This document shows, one piece after another, positions 33,300-41,901 of a stretch of DNA of 64,000 nt. The translations under genes and the position numbers were made by a program. Origin of the DNA: Candidatus Sulfopaludibacter sp. SbA3 (GTDB lineage: Bacteria > Acidobacteriota > Terriglobia > Bryobacterales > Bryobacteraceae); NCBI GenBank assembly GCA_945890485.1, contig CAMDCN010000001.1, positions 248,001-312,000 on the forward strand, given 5' to 3'. Below the pieces are notes generated by a model, which saw nothing but the letters and a program-made list of their open reading frames with translations, did no database searches and had not been told where the DNA came from. Position 1 is the first letter of the stretch, and each line of letters starts with the position of its first letter.

Positions 33300-36272
33300 A
33301 TTGCTTTGGACGCCATCGATGGTGACGGTAAGCGGGTAGTCGCCGGCGGCGAGTTCAGGCACCTGGAAGTTGATCTGCGCCAAGCCGACAAAGCCAGGGG
33401 TTAGACCGGTGAAGAGGACATTGGCTTCCGCTTCGCCGACCTGCAGCGTGGCACCGTTGACCGCATAGGCGAGCGGGTCGACCGGCGATGGCGCTCCTGG
33501 GGCGACGGCGACCGTGGTGGCGCCGATGCCCGTCAGGTAGAGCACGGCGTAGCGGCCCGGAAGCTCGGGGCTATCGGGACCGTTGATGCCGCCGTCCTGA
33601 TTCTGGACGACCGCGCGGTTGTCGCCGTAGACGAAAATTCCGGGACTGGCCGCGGAGATGGTCACGGTAATTTCGGCGCTCACGTTGCCATCGACACGGG
33701 CCTGAAGCCGGGCGGGGCCAGTGGGCGTTTGCGGGGGAATCTGGGCGTTGACCTGATTCGGGCTCGCGAAGGAGATGGGGATGGGCTGGCCGTTGAGCAG
33801 AATCTCGGCGCCGGCGAGGACCGTGGGCAGAGGAGTGGAGGAAGCGGCCTGGGTGTCGAAGGCGAGATGGGAACCGTAGAGCGAGAACAGGCTGCCCGGG
33901 CTGATCTGGGCCGTAAAACTGCCGGCGTTGACGGCGGCGCCAGACTGGATGGCGGGGGACTCCACCGATTGGCGAGTGAACCGGAAAGCGCCATTCGAAT
34001 CAAGAACGACGAACTCGTTGGAGGGCGCGGAGAGAATGGCCTGCACGGTGGAGAAGCGGGTGTCGCGGACGGAACCGGAGTTAGCGGACAACGAGGAGGA
34101 GGTGAAGGAAGCAGTGGAGAGGGTGAAGATGCGGCCATCAGGGCGGATGGCACGAAAGACGGAGTTGCCGCTGTCGTGGAAAAGGACGTTACCTTCGCCA
34201 TCCGTGGCGAGGGCGCCGGGGCGGTTGAGATTGGCGGCGGTAGCCAGATCCCCATCTCCGGAGAGGCCGGAAGTACCCGTGCCGGCGATGACCGTGAGCC
34301 GGCCGCTCGCGAGGCGATAGATGCGATGGTTCGAACTGGAAGAGAACAGGAACGAGTTGTTGCTTTCGGCGAAGACGTCGAAGAGGCTGGGGTTGCCGAC
34401 CTGAGCGGTGAAATTCCGAAGGACGAAGGCGACCTCGGGCCGCTGGAGGCCGTTCAGACGGATGAGGGCGACGCCATCGTTTGCGAAAACGGTTCCCTGC
34501 GGCGAGGTGGTGATGCTGCGCCCGCCGAGGAGACGCGTCGGGAAGGTCCCGGGAACGGTAATAAATGTTTCGTCGGCAACCACACGGACAACTCCGCCCG
34601 AAATGGCGTAGATCCGGGCGGGAGAAGAGTCGAGAACGTAAATGATGCCGTCTCCTCCGACGGCGATGCCGTTGACGAAGTTGAACCGGGCTTGGGCGAC
34701 GGGGGTGTTGTCGGGCGTGGTGCCTTGCTGGCCATTGCCGGCGATCGTTTGGATGACGCCATTGGGATTGATGCGGCGGAGGCGCCGATTGGTCATGACG
34801 TAGAGATTGCCCTGCGCGTCGCGGGCGGCGCCCGTGATGCTATTGAGCGGTTGCGTCAGGGCGGAAGCGCCTTCGACGATCGGCGCGCTCAGATTGGCGG
34901 AGCCTCCGGCGATGCGCTGAAAGTTATAGCGCAGGGACGAGAGGGCTTGGGGGGTAACGGTGATAACGATAGGAATCGTCGTGGACGAGTTGACGGTGAC
35001 AGTGGACTCCAGTCGAATGGAGGCCCGGTAGGTGCCAGGAGAGAGATTGGCAGCCGAGACACGAACACTCAGCGCACGATTGAAATCACCGGTGGGGGAA
35101 TTGAGCGTCAGCCAGGGTTCCCCAGAGGTAGTGGCCTGATACGGGATGGAGTAGGAGCCCTCAGCGAGCCCGAGTGTAATGGACAGTGCGATGGATTCCC
35201 CTTCGGCGACGGTGCCAGCGGTCTCCGGAAAGGTGCGGAGCGTGGGCCGGAAAGAGGCGGAGAAGGGCTGCCAGGTGGTGAGGCCGTCGCGGCTGACCAG
35301 GGTGAGGGAATCCCGATAGAGATCGCCGTTCCGGGGATCCATTCCGATGAGGTAAGGGGCGTTGGATTGCACCGGTTCGTCAGCACACACGAACGTAGCG
35401 CCACGGTCGATGCTGTGGCAATACGGTTGGCCAAAAAACCCGGGACGGATGTAGACGTTGGGCCGGTTGGGGTCAATGAACGTGACGGGGGAGACGTTGC
35501 AGACGCCGGATTCGTAGACGTTGACAAAGGTACGGCCAGTATCGCCGGACCGCCAGAGTCCGCCGCCGGGAGCGTCACAGCGGTTGTTGCCGTCGGTTTC
35601 GGCTTCGGCCCGGACGAAGACCAGTCCTTCGGTTTTCGGATCGAAGAGGATTTGGCGGCCGAATTTGCGCGGATCCTGCATGATGCGGGAGCGGAGTTCC
35701 CAGGACTGCCCGGCGTTCGTGGAGAAGTAGAAGGTGCCACTGCGGGCGAGCACGGCAGCACGTTGGGGATTGGCGAGATCGAAGGCAAGGACGGTGGTGT
35801 TGGATGGAAGGTCGGAGAGTTTCGTCCAGGAGGTCGACGTGGGATCCAGGCCGTAGAGGGTATCGGCGATGCGGAGGCGGGCCGATTCGCCTGCGCCGCG
35901 CAGAATGATGGGGTCCGCAATCTCACCGCTGGCGGGGAGCCCGGTGGTGAAAGGGGCCCACGTGAGGCCACCGTCCTGACTGCGGAAGAGTCCGCCCCGC
36001 TCGCGAGTGAGGCGGGCATAGACGATGAGGGGACGGTCGGGATGGACGACGAGGCGGTTCACGTTCTGGGTGGCGCCCTGGGGGGCGACATAGAGGGACG
36101 TCCAGGTAACGCCGCGGTCGTCGCTACGAACCGGAGAGGTGCTGTTGAGGAGCCCGTAGACGACCGGGCTGTCGATCATTGGGAACTCGAGCGGGAAAAC
36201 GTTGGGCCGAGGGAGGGTTTGGGCTGAGGCGGTAAGCACCGCGAAGAGGGCCGGGAAGAGACGCAGTTTCAA
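33270..36272 (-). CDS. giant exported NHL/BNR-type protein with Solibacter C-terminal domain
   Basis: A roughly 1,000-residue exported protein. The N-terminal third has BNR/VPS10-like propeller strands (DDRGVTWTSLYV, SQDGGLTWAPFT, STNAGQSWELRS). A BACON-like Ig region follows (about 360-460), then NHL-type blades (ITGAARDAQGNLYVMTN, GIAVGGDGIIYVLDSS, ALATDGEGNVLFHDSG) with a TIGR03437-like Solibacter end (NAGSFTAQISPGSLFSLYG ... SFASPNQVNAQIP). TTG at 36272 is preferred: it has GGAG seven bases upstream and starts the signal (LKLRLFPALFAVLTASAQ). ATG at 36323 is the alternative. Likely surface-exposed. Confidence 0.83.
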   Translation of the reverse strand: MKLRLFPALFAVLTASAQTLPRPNVFPLEFPMIDSPVVYGLLNSTSPVRSDDRGVTWTSLYVAPQGATQNVNRLVVHPDRPLIVYARLTRERGGLFRSQDGGLTWAPFTTGLPASGEIADPIILRGAGESARLRIADTLYGLDPTSTSWTKLSDLPSNTTVLAFDLANPQRAAVLARSGTFYFSTNAGQSWELRSRIMQDPRKFGRQILFDPKTEGLVFVRAEAETDGNNRCDAPGGGLWRSGDTGRTFVNVYESGVCNVSPVTFIDPNRPNVYIRPGFFGQPYCHSIDRGATFVCADEPVQSNAPYLIGMDPRNGDLYRDSLTLVSRDGLTTWQPFSASFRPTLRTFPETAGTVAEGESIALSITLGLAEGSYSIPYQATTSGEPWLTLNSPTGDFNRALSVRVSAANLSPGTYRASIRLESTVTVNSSTTIPIVITVTPQALSSLRYNFQRIAGGSANLSAPIVEGASALTQPLNSITGAARDAQGNLYVMTNRRLRRINPNGVIQTIAGNGQQGTTPDNTPVAQARFNFVNGIAVGGDGIIYVLDSSPARIYAISGGVVRVVADETFITVPGTFPTRLLGGRSITTSPQGTVFANDGVALIRLNGLQRPEVAFVLRNFTAQVGNPSLFDVFAESNNSFLFSSSSNHRIYRLASGRLTVIAGTGTSGLSGDGDLATAANLNRPGALATDGEGNVLFHDSGNSVFRAIRPDGRIFTLSTASFTSSSLSANSGSVRDTRFSTVQAILSAPSNEFVVLDSNGAFRFTRQSVESPAIQSGAAVNAGSFTAQISPGSLFSLYGSHLAFDTQAASSTPLPTVLAGAEILLNGQPIPISFASPNQVNAQIPPQTPTGPARLQARVDGNVSAEITVTISAASPGIFVYGDNRAVVQNQDGGINGPDSPELPGRYAVLYLTGIGATTVAVAPGAPSPVDPLAYAVNGATLQVGEAEANVLFTGLTPGFVGLAQINFQVPELAAGDYPLTVTIDGVQSNSPLFRIGTP

Positions 36273-36431
36273 GACAGACTCCGGAAGAAGGGGATTAATA
36301 TAGCTTAACCGCACGGAGCGCACACGTATGCGCTCTGTGGCGGGCGAGGTCCTCCCTGTTGTCGGCGATGACGGGGGAACGTTGCTACGACTGGCCAGAT
36401 ATTGCAGATAATGACCGCATTTGGTCGAAGG

Positions 36432-36878
36432 TCAGGAGCCGCGGAGCGCATCGCGAAGGCGTTTGATCTTGTCGTGCGCCTGACGGATGTGGGCGGCCTG
36501 TTCTTCGACGATGGGCCCGGCAATTTCGAGCAAACCGCCTTCCTGTGCCCGTCGATAAGCGGCAAGCGCAAGGTCTTCAGCGGCCTCGCACTCCTCTAGG
36601 ATCGCCAGATCGGCGCGTTTCGCCACCGCCGCTTTTAAGTTGATCCAGCCCCGATGAATCGCCCCCCCGAAGGTGCCGGTGTACTCCGCCTTTTCGCCGG
36701 ACTCCTCGACGATCAGTTGCAGCGCTTCGGCGAAGTCGGCCCGTTGCCTGGCGAATTCCATCAGCGTGTCTTTTAACAGCGGGTTGACGACAGCATCGGC
36801 GGCGGCGGCGAAGCCGGATTCGCCGTCCTTCAAGTGCTCGATCAGGTGGTTCAACTTCTCTCGTTCTTCGTAGTGCAT
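36432..36878 (-). CDS. DUF2383/PA2169-family four-helix-bundle protein
   Basis: A 148-residue protein predicted as a four-helix bundle related to ferritin-like proteins. It begins MHYEEREKLNHLIEHLKDGE, as in PA2169-type DUF2383 proteins, and has a GGAIHRGWINLKAAVA helix and a terminal EEQAAHIRQAHDKIKRLRD helix. The role is often linked to stress. It is divergent from the catalase gene with 63 bases between, so a shared stress promoter is plausible. A much longer minus frame (to 38144) is a shadow of the catalase. Confidence 0.8.
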   Translation of the reverse strand: MHYEEREKLNHLIEHLKDGESGFAAAADAVVNPLLKDTLMEFARQRADFAEALQLIVEESGEKAEYTGTFGGAIHRGWINLKAAVAKRADLAILEECEAAEDLALAAYRRAQEGGLLEIAGPIVEEQAAHIRQAHDKIKRLRDALRGS

Positions 36879-36941
36879 GGCGAAGTTGTGTGCATGCGGG
36901 GGACCATTCGGGAATGGGCATCCGGATGCAAGGGTGGTGGC

Positions 36942-38996
36942 ATGAAATCGAAACGATCCGCTCATCACCACGGCCCGTCTACTCAGGCCTCCACCGGACA
37001 AGGAGGCGAAACGCACCAGACCGGAGGTGAGGTTCCACTGACCAGCAATCACGGAACTCCGGTGTCGGACAATCAAAACTCGTTGCGGGCGGGAACGCGT
37101 GGCCCAACGCTGCTCGAAGACTTTCTGCTCATGGAGAAGATTACCCATTTTGACCATGAGCGGATTCCGGAACGGATCGTGCACGCGCGCGGGTCGGCGG
37201 CCCATGGTTACTTCCAGGCCTACGAATCGCTGACGGGCGTGACACGGGCGGCGTTTCTGGCGGATCCAAAGCTGAAGACCCCGGTATTCGCCCGATTCTC
37301 CACGGTGGCGGGGGGAAGCGGGTCTGTGGACCTGCCCAGAGATGTGCGCGGATTCGCGGTGAAGTTTTACACGACCGAAGGCAACTTTGACCTGGTAGGG
37401 AACAATATTCCGGTGTTCTTTATCCAGGACGCAATCAAGTTTCCAGATCTGATTCATGCGGTAAAAATGGAGCCGGACCGGGGATATCCGCAGGCGGCTT
37501 CGGCGCACGACACGTTCTGGGATTTCATCTCGCTGATGCCGGAGGCGCTGCATACAGTGATGTGGGCAATGTCGGACCGGGCCATTCCGCGGAGCTTGCG
37601 GATGATGGAAGGCTTTGGGGTCCACACGTTCCGGCTGGTGAACGCGGCGGGGGAGAGCACTTTCGTAAAGTTCCACTGGCGGCCGGTGATCGGCACGAGC
37701 GCCGTGCTGTGGGACGAGGCGGTGAAGATATGCGGAGCGGACCAGGACTATCACCGCCGGGATCTGTACGAGGCAATCGCGAAGGGGCACTTTCCCGAGT
37801 TTGAGTTGGGGCTCCAGATATTTGACCAAGCGACGGCCGACGGTTTGGAGTTCGATGCGTTGGACCCCACCAAGCTGGTGCCCGAAGAGGTGGTGCCTTT
37901 GCAGATGGTGGGCAAGATGACGCTCGATCGAAACCCGGATAACTTCTTTGCGGAGACCGAGCAGGTGGCATTCTGTCCGAGCCATGTGGTTCCGGGAATT
38001 GATTTTAGCGATGACCCGCTGCTGCAGGGGCGGCTGCATTCGTATCTCGACACACAGTTGAGCCGGCTGGGCGGGCCGAACTTTCATCAGATTCCGATCA
38101 ACCAACCGAAGTGTCCCTTCGCAAATAACCAGCGGGACGGGCACATGCAGATGGCCGTGCCCAAGGGACGGGTGAACTATGAGCCCAATTCATTGGACCC
38201 GGCGGCGCCGCGGGAGAGCCCGGAGCGGGGGTTCCAGACGTTTGCAGCGCCGGTGACCGGCGCGAAGGCGCGCGTGCGTTCGGAGAGTTTTGCGGACCAC
38301 TATTCGCAGCCGCGCATGTTCTACCGGAGTGTGACGCCGCAGGAGCGGAAGCACATGGCGCAGGCGTTGACGTTCGAATTGGGCAAGGTGGAGACGTTGG
38401 CCATACGGCAGCGGGTGCTGGGTCATCTGGACATGATCGCGCCGGAGCTAGGGGCGGCCGTGGCGAAAGCGCTAGGGATGCCGGGCGAGGCGCAAGTGAT
38501 TCACCCAGCGATGGCGCCGCGGGATGTCGCGTTGAGCCCAGCGGTGCGGCTCTATGGGAAATATGCGCCAACGCTGCAAGGACGGCGCGTCGGTCTGTTA
38601 CTTGGTCCCGGGTTCGATGGAACCAAAGCGAAGGAGTTGGAGGCGGAGCTAAAGGAGGCCGGGGCGATGGTTACCCGGATTGGACTGCAGGCTGGAGGCG
38701 CGGGGGATTCCGATGGGAAGCGGTGGCCGGTGGATGGGGCTTTGGCGGGGACGCCGTCGGTTCTGTTTGAAGCCGTGGCGATTCTGGCCGGCGCGACCGG
38801 GGATGCGATGTTGGCGGCGGATCCGGACGCGGTCGGATTCGCGATGGACGCCAAGCGGCACTTAAAGGTAATTGCGCTGGATGGCGTGGATAGCCTTGCG
38901 GATCGGGCCGACCTCGGCGGAGTGGTCGGCGTGGTAGAAGTGGGAGAGTTCGTGGCCTTGGCAAAGCACGGCAAGGTATGGAAGCGAGAGAAATGA
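36942..38996 (+). CDS. katE: large-subunit catalase (HPII/KatE type)
   Basis: A 684-residue haem catalase of the large (KatE) type. Active-site His and the surrounding motif are in RIVHARGSAAHGYFQ; the Asn is in GNFDLVGNNIPVFF; the proximal haem Tyr is in RMFYRSVTPQERKHM. A C-terminal flavodoxin/GATase-like domain begins near residue 550 (GRRVGLLLGPGFDGT). AAGGGTGGTGG leads the ATG at 36942. It is coupled (ATGA) to a catalase-fold partner at 38993. It removes hydrogen peroxide in the cytoplasm. Confidence 0.93.
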   Translation: MKSKRSAHHHGPSTQASTGQGGETHQTGGEVPLTSNHGTPVSDNQNSLRAGTRGPTLLEDFLLMEKITHFDHERIPERIVHARGSAAHGYFQAYESLTGVTRAAFLADPKLKTPVFARFSTVAGGSGSVDLPRDVRGFAVKFYTTEGNFDLVGNNIPVFFIQDAIKFPDLIHAVKMEPDRGYPQAASAHDTFWDFISLMPEALHTVMWAMSDRAIPRSLRMMEGFGVHTFRLVNAAGESTFVKFHWRPVIGTSAVLWDEAVKICGADQDYHRRDLYEAIAKGHFPEFELGLQIFDQATADGLEFDALDPTKLVPEEVVPLQMVGKMTLDRNPDNFFAETEQVAFCPSHVVPGIDFSDDPLLQGRLHSYLDTQLSRLGGPNFHQIPINQPKCPFANNQRDGHMQMAVPKGRVNYEPNSLDPAAPRESPERGFQTFAAPVTGAKARVRSESFADHYSQPRMFYRSVTPQERKHMAQALTFELGKVETLAIRQRVLGHLDMIAPELGAAVAKALGMPGEAQVIHPAMAPRDVALSPAVRLYGKYAPTLQGRRVGLLLGPGFDGTKAKELEAELKEAGAMVTRIGLQAGGAGDSDGKRWPVDGALAGTPSVLFEAVAILAGATGDAMLAADPDAVGFAMDAKRHLKVIALDGVDSLADRADLGGVVGVVEVGEFVALAKHGKVWKREK

Positions 38997-40060
38997 AACG
39001 GCCTTGGGTGATGTACGCGGATGGGGTGGAGCAGGAGCAACCCAACGAGAAGGCGCAGATTGCCGCGATCGTGGCCTCCATGGGGCGCGTGAACGAGGCG
39101 GTGTTTGACAAGCATCGCCATGCGTTGCGGGATGCGCATGCCAAGAGCCACGGCATTCTGAAGGGTGTCCTGACGGTACGTGCCGACCTGCCGGACGAGC
39201 TGGCGCAGGGGATCTTCGCCGCGGGCCGCGTCTACGAGGTGGTGGCGCGGCTTTCGAGCGCGCCGGGGGATATTCACCCGGATAGAGTGCGGAGTCTGAA
39301 AGGCATGGCGCTGAAGGTAATGGGCGTCGACGGGGCCGGGACGCAGGATTTTCTAATGGTGAATCTGCCGGTATTGCCGTTCGGGGATGTGGCGGCATAC
39401 CTGGCGTTCCAGGAAGGAGTGGAGGAGCGGGCGGTGCGGAAAGAGACGCCGGCAGTGCTGGTGCCGGAACTGGCGAGCGCCGCGTCGGTCGTGCTGGAGG
39501 CGGTGGGGCATCCCAATCGCCTGCTGGAGGCGCTGGGCGCAACGGCGCATCACATTCTGGGCGAGACCTTCCACACGATGGCCGCGCTGCGGTACGGGCG
39601 TTACGTGGCGAAGTTAAGCTTGGCGCCGGCGTCGGAGAACGTGAAGGAGTTGGTGGGGCAGCCGGTGGAGGACGGGGGGAACGATTCGGTGTACCGGGAT
39701 CTGGTGGTGGAGTTCTTTCGGCGGGAGGCGGCGGAATATGAGCTCCGGGTGCAGCTTTGCGTCGACCTGGAGACCATGCCGGTGGAGGATGCCTCAGTGG
39801 AGTGGTCCGTGGAGGCTTCACCGTTTGTGACCTTGGGAACGGTGCGATTTCCGGTGCAGGAGGCGTATAGTCCGGCGCGGCGAGTGTACGGCGATGAGGT
39901 GTTGTCGTTCAATCCGTGGCAGTGCGTCGAGGAGCACCGGCCGCTGGGTTCGATCATGCGATCGCGGCGCGCGGCGTACGAGGCGTCGTCGCGGTTCCGG
40001 CATGAGCGCAACGTCCGGCCCCGAGTGGAGCCGCGTGAGGCGGCGCAGATTCCGGACTAA
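38993..40060 (+). CDS. catalase-family protein (y4iL-like)
   Basis: A 355-residue protein of the catalase fold, smaller than true catalases. It shows AKSHGILKGVL with the candidate distal His and a C-terminal SFNPWQCVEEHRPLGS motif followed by RRAAYEASSRFRHER, typical of y4iL-like members. Haem binding is expected but catalase activity has not been established for this subgroup. The ATG at 38993 overlaps the catalase stop by four bases, so it is co-translated and may support or extend peroxide defence. Confidence 0.75.
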   Translation: MKRPWVMYADGVEQEQPNEKAQIAAIVASMGRVNEAVFDKHRHALRDAHAKSHGILKGVLTVRADLPDELAQGIFAAGRVYEVVARLSSAPGDIHPDRVRSLKGMALKVMGVDGAGTQDFLMVNLPVLPFGDVAAYLAFQEGVEERAVRKETPAVLVPELASAASVVLEAVGHPNRLLEALGATAHHILGETFHTMAALRYGRYVAKLSLAPASENVKELVGQPVEDGGNDSVYRDLVVEFFRREAAEYELRVQLCVDLETMPVEDASVEWSVEASPFVTLGTVRFPVQEAYSPARRVYGDEVLSFNPWQCVEEHRPLGSIMRSRRAAYEASSRFRHERNVRPRVEPREAAQIPD

Positions 40061-40070
40061 ACTGTTGGGC

Positions 40071-41135
40071 ATGAAGAAAGGCTTCCTTTGCTTGTTCGCG
40101 GCGCTGCCACTGGTAGCGCTGGAGCGGCCCGGCGTAGAGTTTCGGGTGTTTCAGTTTCCGGCGGACCAGATCCCGCGGATCGACGGCAAGGTGGGCGACT
40201 GGGCCATGGTGCCGCCGAGCTATTCGATTGGCATTGACCAATTGAAGGACACGGTGAACAACACGCCGATGGACAAAAAGGACCTGAACGTGAGCGTGAA
40301 GGTGGGATGGGTGAAGGGGCTGAACCGGCTCTATTTCCTGTACGAGGCCTCCGACAACTACTGGGACTTCCGGCACCGGGATCTGCACAATGACATCTTC
40401 GAAGTGGTGGTGGACGGCGACCGGTCGGGTGGGCCGTTCATCAAGCAGATGCACCCGGAAAAGAGCTACGACCCGAAGGACGCGCACTTCACCTTTCATG
40501 GCGTGCACGCGCAGAACTACCATATCTTCACGCCGGCGCTGGGAAAGGATTGGGCGATGGTGTGGGGCTGCCAGCCGTGGATCAAGAGTCTGCCGTATGC
40601 CAACGCAGCGTACGACTACAAGTTCAAGCCGGGCGAGAGCGGCAAGCTGGTGCTGGAGTTCTACATCACGCCGTTCGACTACGCGGCGTATGAGGGGCCA
40701 GCGCGGAGCGTGGAAAGCCAGTTGACGGAGAATAAGGTAATTGGGTTGTCGTGGTCGGTGCTGGATTACGACGATGAGAAGGGGACGAAGTACCGGGGCT
40801 TCTGGAATCTCTCGGATAAGACGTCGATGTACGGAAACGCTTCGGATTTGGTGGCGTTCCGGCTGATGCCAGTGGAGGCCGGCCTGCGGCGGCCGGTGGA
40901 GGCAGATTGGACGTTTCAGGTGCTCGACATGGACCGGCGTCTGGTGGCCTTTCAAGACGCAACGCAGGGCGCAGTGACGGCGTGGCGATGGGATTTTGGA
41001 GACGGCACGAAGTCGGCGGAACGGCATCCGCAACACCGGTATGAGAAGCCGGGTGAGTATGTGGTGACCTTGGAGGTATCTGGGCCGCAAGGGAAGGATA
41101 GCCGAACGAAGGTTTGGGACGTGGTGTTGCGGTAG
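40071..41135 (+). CDS. exported CBM9-like/PKD-domain protein
   Basis: A 354-residue exported protein. The signal (MKKGFLCLFAALPLVA) leads to a DOMON/CBM9-like beta domain (PRIDGKVGDWAMVPPSY; LYFLYEASDNYWDF). The C-terminal 80 residues are a PKD domain (AWRWDFGDGTKSAERHPQHRY, YVVTLEVSGPQGK). This suggests surface carbohydrate binding. The start at 40071 is just 10 bases after the catalase-like gene. No catalytic residues found. Confidence 0.7.
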   Translation: MKKGFLCLFAALPLVALERPGVEFRVFQFPADQIPRIDGKVGDWAMVPPSYSIGIDQLKDTVNNTPMDKKDLNVSVKVGWVKGLNRLYFLYEASDNYWDFRHRDLHNDIFEVVVDGDRSGGPFIKQMHPEKSYDPKDAHFTFHGVHAQNYHIFTPALGKDWAMVWGCQPWIKSLPYANAAYDYKFKPGESGKLVLEFYITPFDYAAYEGPARSVESQLTENKVIGLSWSVLDYDDEKGTKYRGFWNLSDKTSMYGNASDLVAFRLMPVEAGLRRPVEADWTFQVLDMDRRLVAFQDATQGAVTAWRWDFGDGTKSAERHPQHRYEKPGEYVVTLEVSGPQGKDSRTKVWDVVLR

Positions 41136-41159
41136 CAGTCCAGGCAACAGAGCGTGGAA

Positions 41160-41300
41160 CCCACCGCTGCTACGGATGGTGACCCAGCGGTGGGGAAATT
41201 GGCGCAGCCGCGAGCACACGGGCGAAGGGGACTCGCCAAGTAACAGCAATCGTTGCGGGCCTGGCAATGGAATTGCAGCCTCCGGAAGCAAAGGAGGCCC
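41160..41300 (+). promoter_or_regulatory. structured hsp20 leader, candidate RNA thermometer
   Basis: The leader contains several small hairpins. A 10-bp stem pairs CCCACCGCTG (41160-41169) with CAGCGGTGGG (41185-41194). GGCGA/TCGCC pair at 41221-41237, GCAA/TTGC at 41246-41256 and GCAAT/ATTGC at 41264-41276. The last pairs GCCTCC (41278-41283) with GGAGGC (41293-41298), covering the Shine-Dalgarno AAGGAGG at 41291-41297. GGGCCT (41257-41262) can also pair AGGCCC (41295-41300), an alternative that hides the same site. Small-heat-shock genes often use such thermometers (ROSE, fourU); this one does not match the ROSE consensus and is an inference. Confidence 0.5.
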
Positions 41301-41306
41301 ATCCGA

Positions 41307-41840
41307 ATGGCCAAAGTAGAAGTGACAAAGACACCCGGGGCGAACGTCGACAATGCCCCAATCCCTTGGTTTCGCCCTTTCCCCGCACTGGGGAGCTTCA
41401 TGGGAGCGAACCCATTCGACATGATGCGCGAAATGACGAAGGCGTTTGATCGTCCTTTGTGGCCGGGAGAGGCGAAGGAGAGCATGTGGGCGCCGGCCAT
41501 TGAGTGCAAGCGCGTCAATGGCGAGTTACTCGTTACGGCAGAACTCCCCGGACTGAAGAAAGAAGACGTCACGGTGCGAATTACTGACGAAAGTCTGATC
41601 GTCGAGGGCGAGCGTAAGCTGGAGTCAAAAGAGGAAAAGGAAGGCTATTTCCGCTCCGAACGGAGCTATGGGAAGTTCTGGCGCCAGATTCCTCTGCCGG
41701 AAGGAGCTAATCCGGAGCTGATCAAAGCTTCGATGACCGACGGCTTGCTGGAGGTGAAAATTCCCGTTCAGGAAACGAAACCGATCGCCCGGCAAATCCC
41801 AATTGAGCAGCATGCCGCGCCACCGGCGGGGCCCAAGTAG
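41307..41840 (+). CDS. small heat-shock protein (Hsp20/alpha-crystallin)
   Basis: A 177-residue chaperone that holds unfolding proteins. The alpha-crystallin domain spans about 55-160: WAPAIECKRVNGELLVTAELPG, EDVTVRITDESLIVEGER, RSYGKFWRQIPLPEG and the final MTDGLLEVKIPV. An IPI-type C-terminal motif is seen (QIPIEQ). The ATG at 41307 has AAGGAGG nine bases upstream, embedded in a hairpin (see 41160). It lies 61 bases before the primase-like gene. Confidence 0.9.
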   Translation: MAKVEVTKTPGANVDNAPIPWFRPFPALGSFMGANPFDMMREMTKAFDRPLWPGEAKESMWAPAIECKRVNGELLVTAELPGLKKEDVTVRITDESLIVEGERKLESKEEKEGYFRSERSYGKFWRQIPLPEGANPELIKASMTDGLLEVKIPVQETKPIARQIPIEQHAAPPAGPK

Positions 41841-41901
41841 CGTCGCGGGAGGGGGCAGGGCATCACAGCTCTGCTCATCCTCTGGCGATGGGGCGAATGC
41901 A

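Noticed and set aside
33729-36227. Long open frames on the strand opposite large genes (e.g. 832 codons here, 612 at 19121-20959, 560 at 26051-27733, 557 at 24781-26454)
   Set aside because: They mirror genes with strong third-base G/C bias and have low-complexity, non-domain translations.
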